From: Chelativorans petroleitrophicus
Lineage (GTDB): Bacteria; Pseudomonadota; Alphaproteobacteria; Rhizobiales; Rhizobiaceae
Assembly: GCF_025398195.1 (NCBI RefSeq)
Contig: NZ_JAODNV010000016.1
Location: 1 to 64,000, forward strand
Direction: 5' to 3'
DNA: 64,000 bases
A program made the position numbers and the translations under genes. Positions 63,406 to 64,000 of this stretch are shown one piece after another (position 1 is the stretch's first letter; each line of letters starts with the position of its first letter). The notes beneath the pieces are model-generated. The model saw only the letters and a program-made list of their open reading frames with translations. It had not been told where the DNA came from and did no database searches.

Positions 63406-64000
63406 ATGAGCGGGGCGGTGCACTCCGCGCTGCGGCTTAAGCAGCGTCGCGACTGGGCGTCCTTCATGGACCCGTCGGATCGGGCGCTGGCGTTTTGGCT
63501 GCTTGCGCCGACGGCGATCCTCCTACTCCTGATCATCGTCTACCCGGTCGGGCGGCTGGTGTGGACGAGCCTCCACAACCTTTCGCTTACCTCCGGGCTG
63601 CCGGCAGAATTTGTCGGGCTCGAAAACTTCGAGATCATGCTGGATGATCCGATCTTCTGGGCGGCGCTCTGGAACACAGTGCTGATCACCATCATCACGG
63701 TGCCCGGCGCGCTGCTCGTCGGTCTGGGGCTGGCGCTCCTTGCCAACCTGCCCTTCCGGTACAGGTGGCCGGTGCGGCTCTCCCTGCTCGTGCCATGGGC
63801 GCTGCCGCTCTCGTTCGTGGGCCTGATCTTCGCCTGGTTCTTTCAGTCGCAGTATGGCGTCGTCAACGACATCCTGATGCGCTTCGGACTTCCGCGCATC
63901 ATATGGTTCAATTCGCCTGAATGGTCCTTTACGGCGATCTGCCTTGCCATCATCTGGAAGACCTCCTCATTCGTTGGTTTGATCCTCCTTGCCGGGCTGC
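63406..64000 (+). CDS. Carbohydrate ABC transporter permease (MalF/UgpA type), cut by the window edge
   Basis: The ATG at 63406 opens a frame that stays open to the window end (198 codons). The product begins MSGAVHSALRLKQRRDWASF and continues with a first membrane segment (LAFWLLAPTAILLLLIIVYP), then GLENFEIMLDDPIFWAALWN, WPVRLSLLVPWALPLSFVGL and YGVVNDILMRFGL, as in MalF-type permeases; the EAA loop would lie beyond 64000. It belongs to the operon of the oxidoreductase and ATPase just upstream. Confidence 0.9.
   Translation, partial: MSGAVHSALRLKQRRDWASFMDPSDRALAFWLLAPTAILLLLIIVYPVGRLVWTSLHNLSLTSGLPAEFVGLENFEIMLDDPIFWAALWNTVLITIITVPGALLVGLGLALLANLPFRYRWPVRLSLLVPWALPLSFVGLIFAWFFQSQYGVVNDILMRFGLPRIIWFNSPEWSFTAICLAIIWKTSSFVGLILLAGL

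Overview
This is about 64 kb of GC-rich (roughly 60-65% by eye) bacterial DNA. The gene content points to an alphaproteobacterium of the order Hyphomicrobiales (Rhizobiales), probably a Phyllobacteriaceae-like organism (Mesorhizobium, Chelativorans, Aquamicrobium type). The reasons are a RirA-type iron box (TGA-N9-TCA) before a siderophore-uptake operon, an ScfR/PccR-type regulator divergent from a propionyl-CoA carboxylase operon, an IalB-family protein, a ScpB-DUF1403 pair, many solute-binding-protein transporters, and extragenic repeats of the kind common in this order. The species call is inference. I saw no rRNA, tRNA, CRISPR array, transposase or integrase.

Layout. 1-1758: a truncated peptide-type ABC binding protein and a divergent GntR/FCD regulator separated by a cluster of ATTGGTT/AACCAAT half-sites. 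1928-5812: Fe-siderophore ABC importer. 5823-15167: propionyl-CoA to succinyl-CoA module (pccB, yghU, pccA, methylmalonyl-CoA mutase) with its divergent PccR-type regulator and a coupled TetR. 15321-16050: frameshifted SDR.

16072-40404 is the most unusual part. Two NmrA-like proteins are each followed directly by a GcvT-superfamily protein resembling LigM, the tetrahydrofolate-dependent vanillate O-demethylase. The first pair is followed by a broken FAH hydrolase, a methylene-THF reductase homologue and PurU, which together could take a methyl group from methyl-THF towards formate. Around the pairs lie two complete TRAP importers, an MBL hydrolase, an alpha/beta hydrolase, a thiolase, an acyl-CoA synthetase, an enoyl-CoA hydratase/hydrolase, a GMC oxidoreductase, a flavin reductase-like protein, a cyclase-family hydrolase, a PAS-LuxR regulator and a TetR. 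By eye I find a roughly 50-bp element repeated with fixed internal spacing at three sites (16634-16684, 26979-27029, and 26153-26104 on the minus strand). These precede the first NmrA-LigM operon, the thiolase operon and the first TRAP operon. I read this as one regulon for uptake and demethylation of a methylated (possibly methoxy-aromatic) compound; the substrate is not known from sequence.

40462-51697: a divergent carbohydrate-type ABC system. It has a six-gene minus-strand operon (binding protein, two permeases, an argininosuccinate-lyase-like enzyme, ATPase, PfkB kinase) opposite a ROK regulator, a large PIG-L deacetylase and an EamA transporter. 51722-59600: a decayed, mosaic stretch with IalB, fragments of at least five genes, an intact OtnC-OtnK-GntR operon, and a ScpB-DUF1403 pair. 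59654-64000: a second sugar ABC system (binding protein divergent from a Gfo/Idh oxidoreductase, ATPase and permease) with two LacI-type palindromes; the last permease runs off the window.

At least eight genes look broken or fragmentary, so either this region is decaying or the assembly carries some errors; both are noted where relevant. Comparisons with named proteins were made from memory, without alignment tools.
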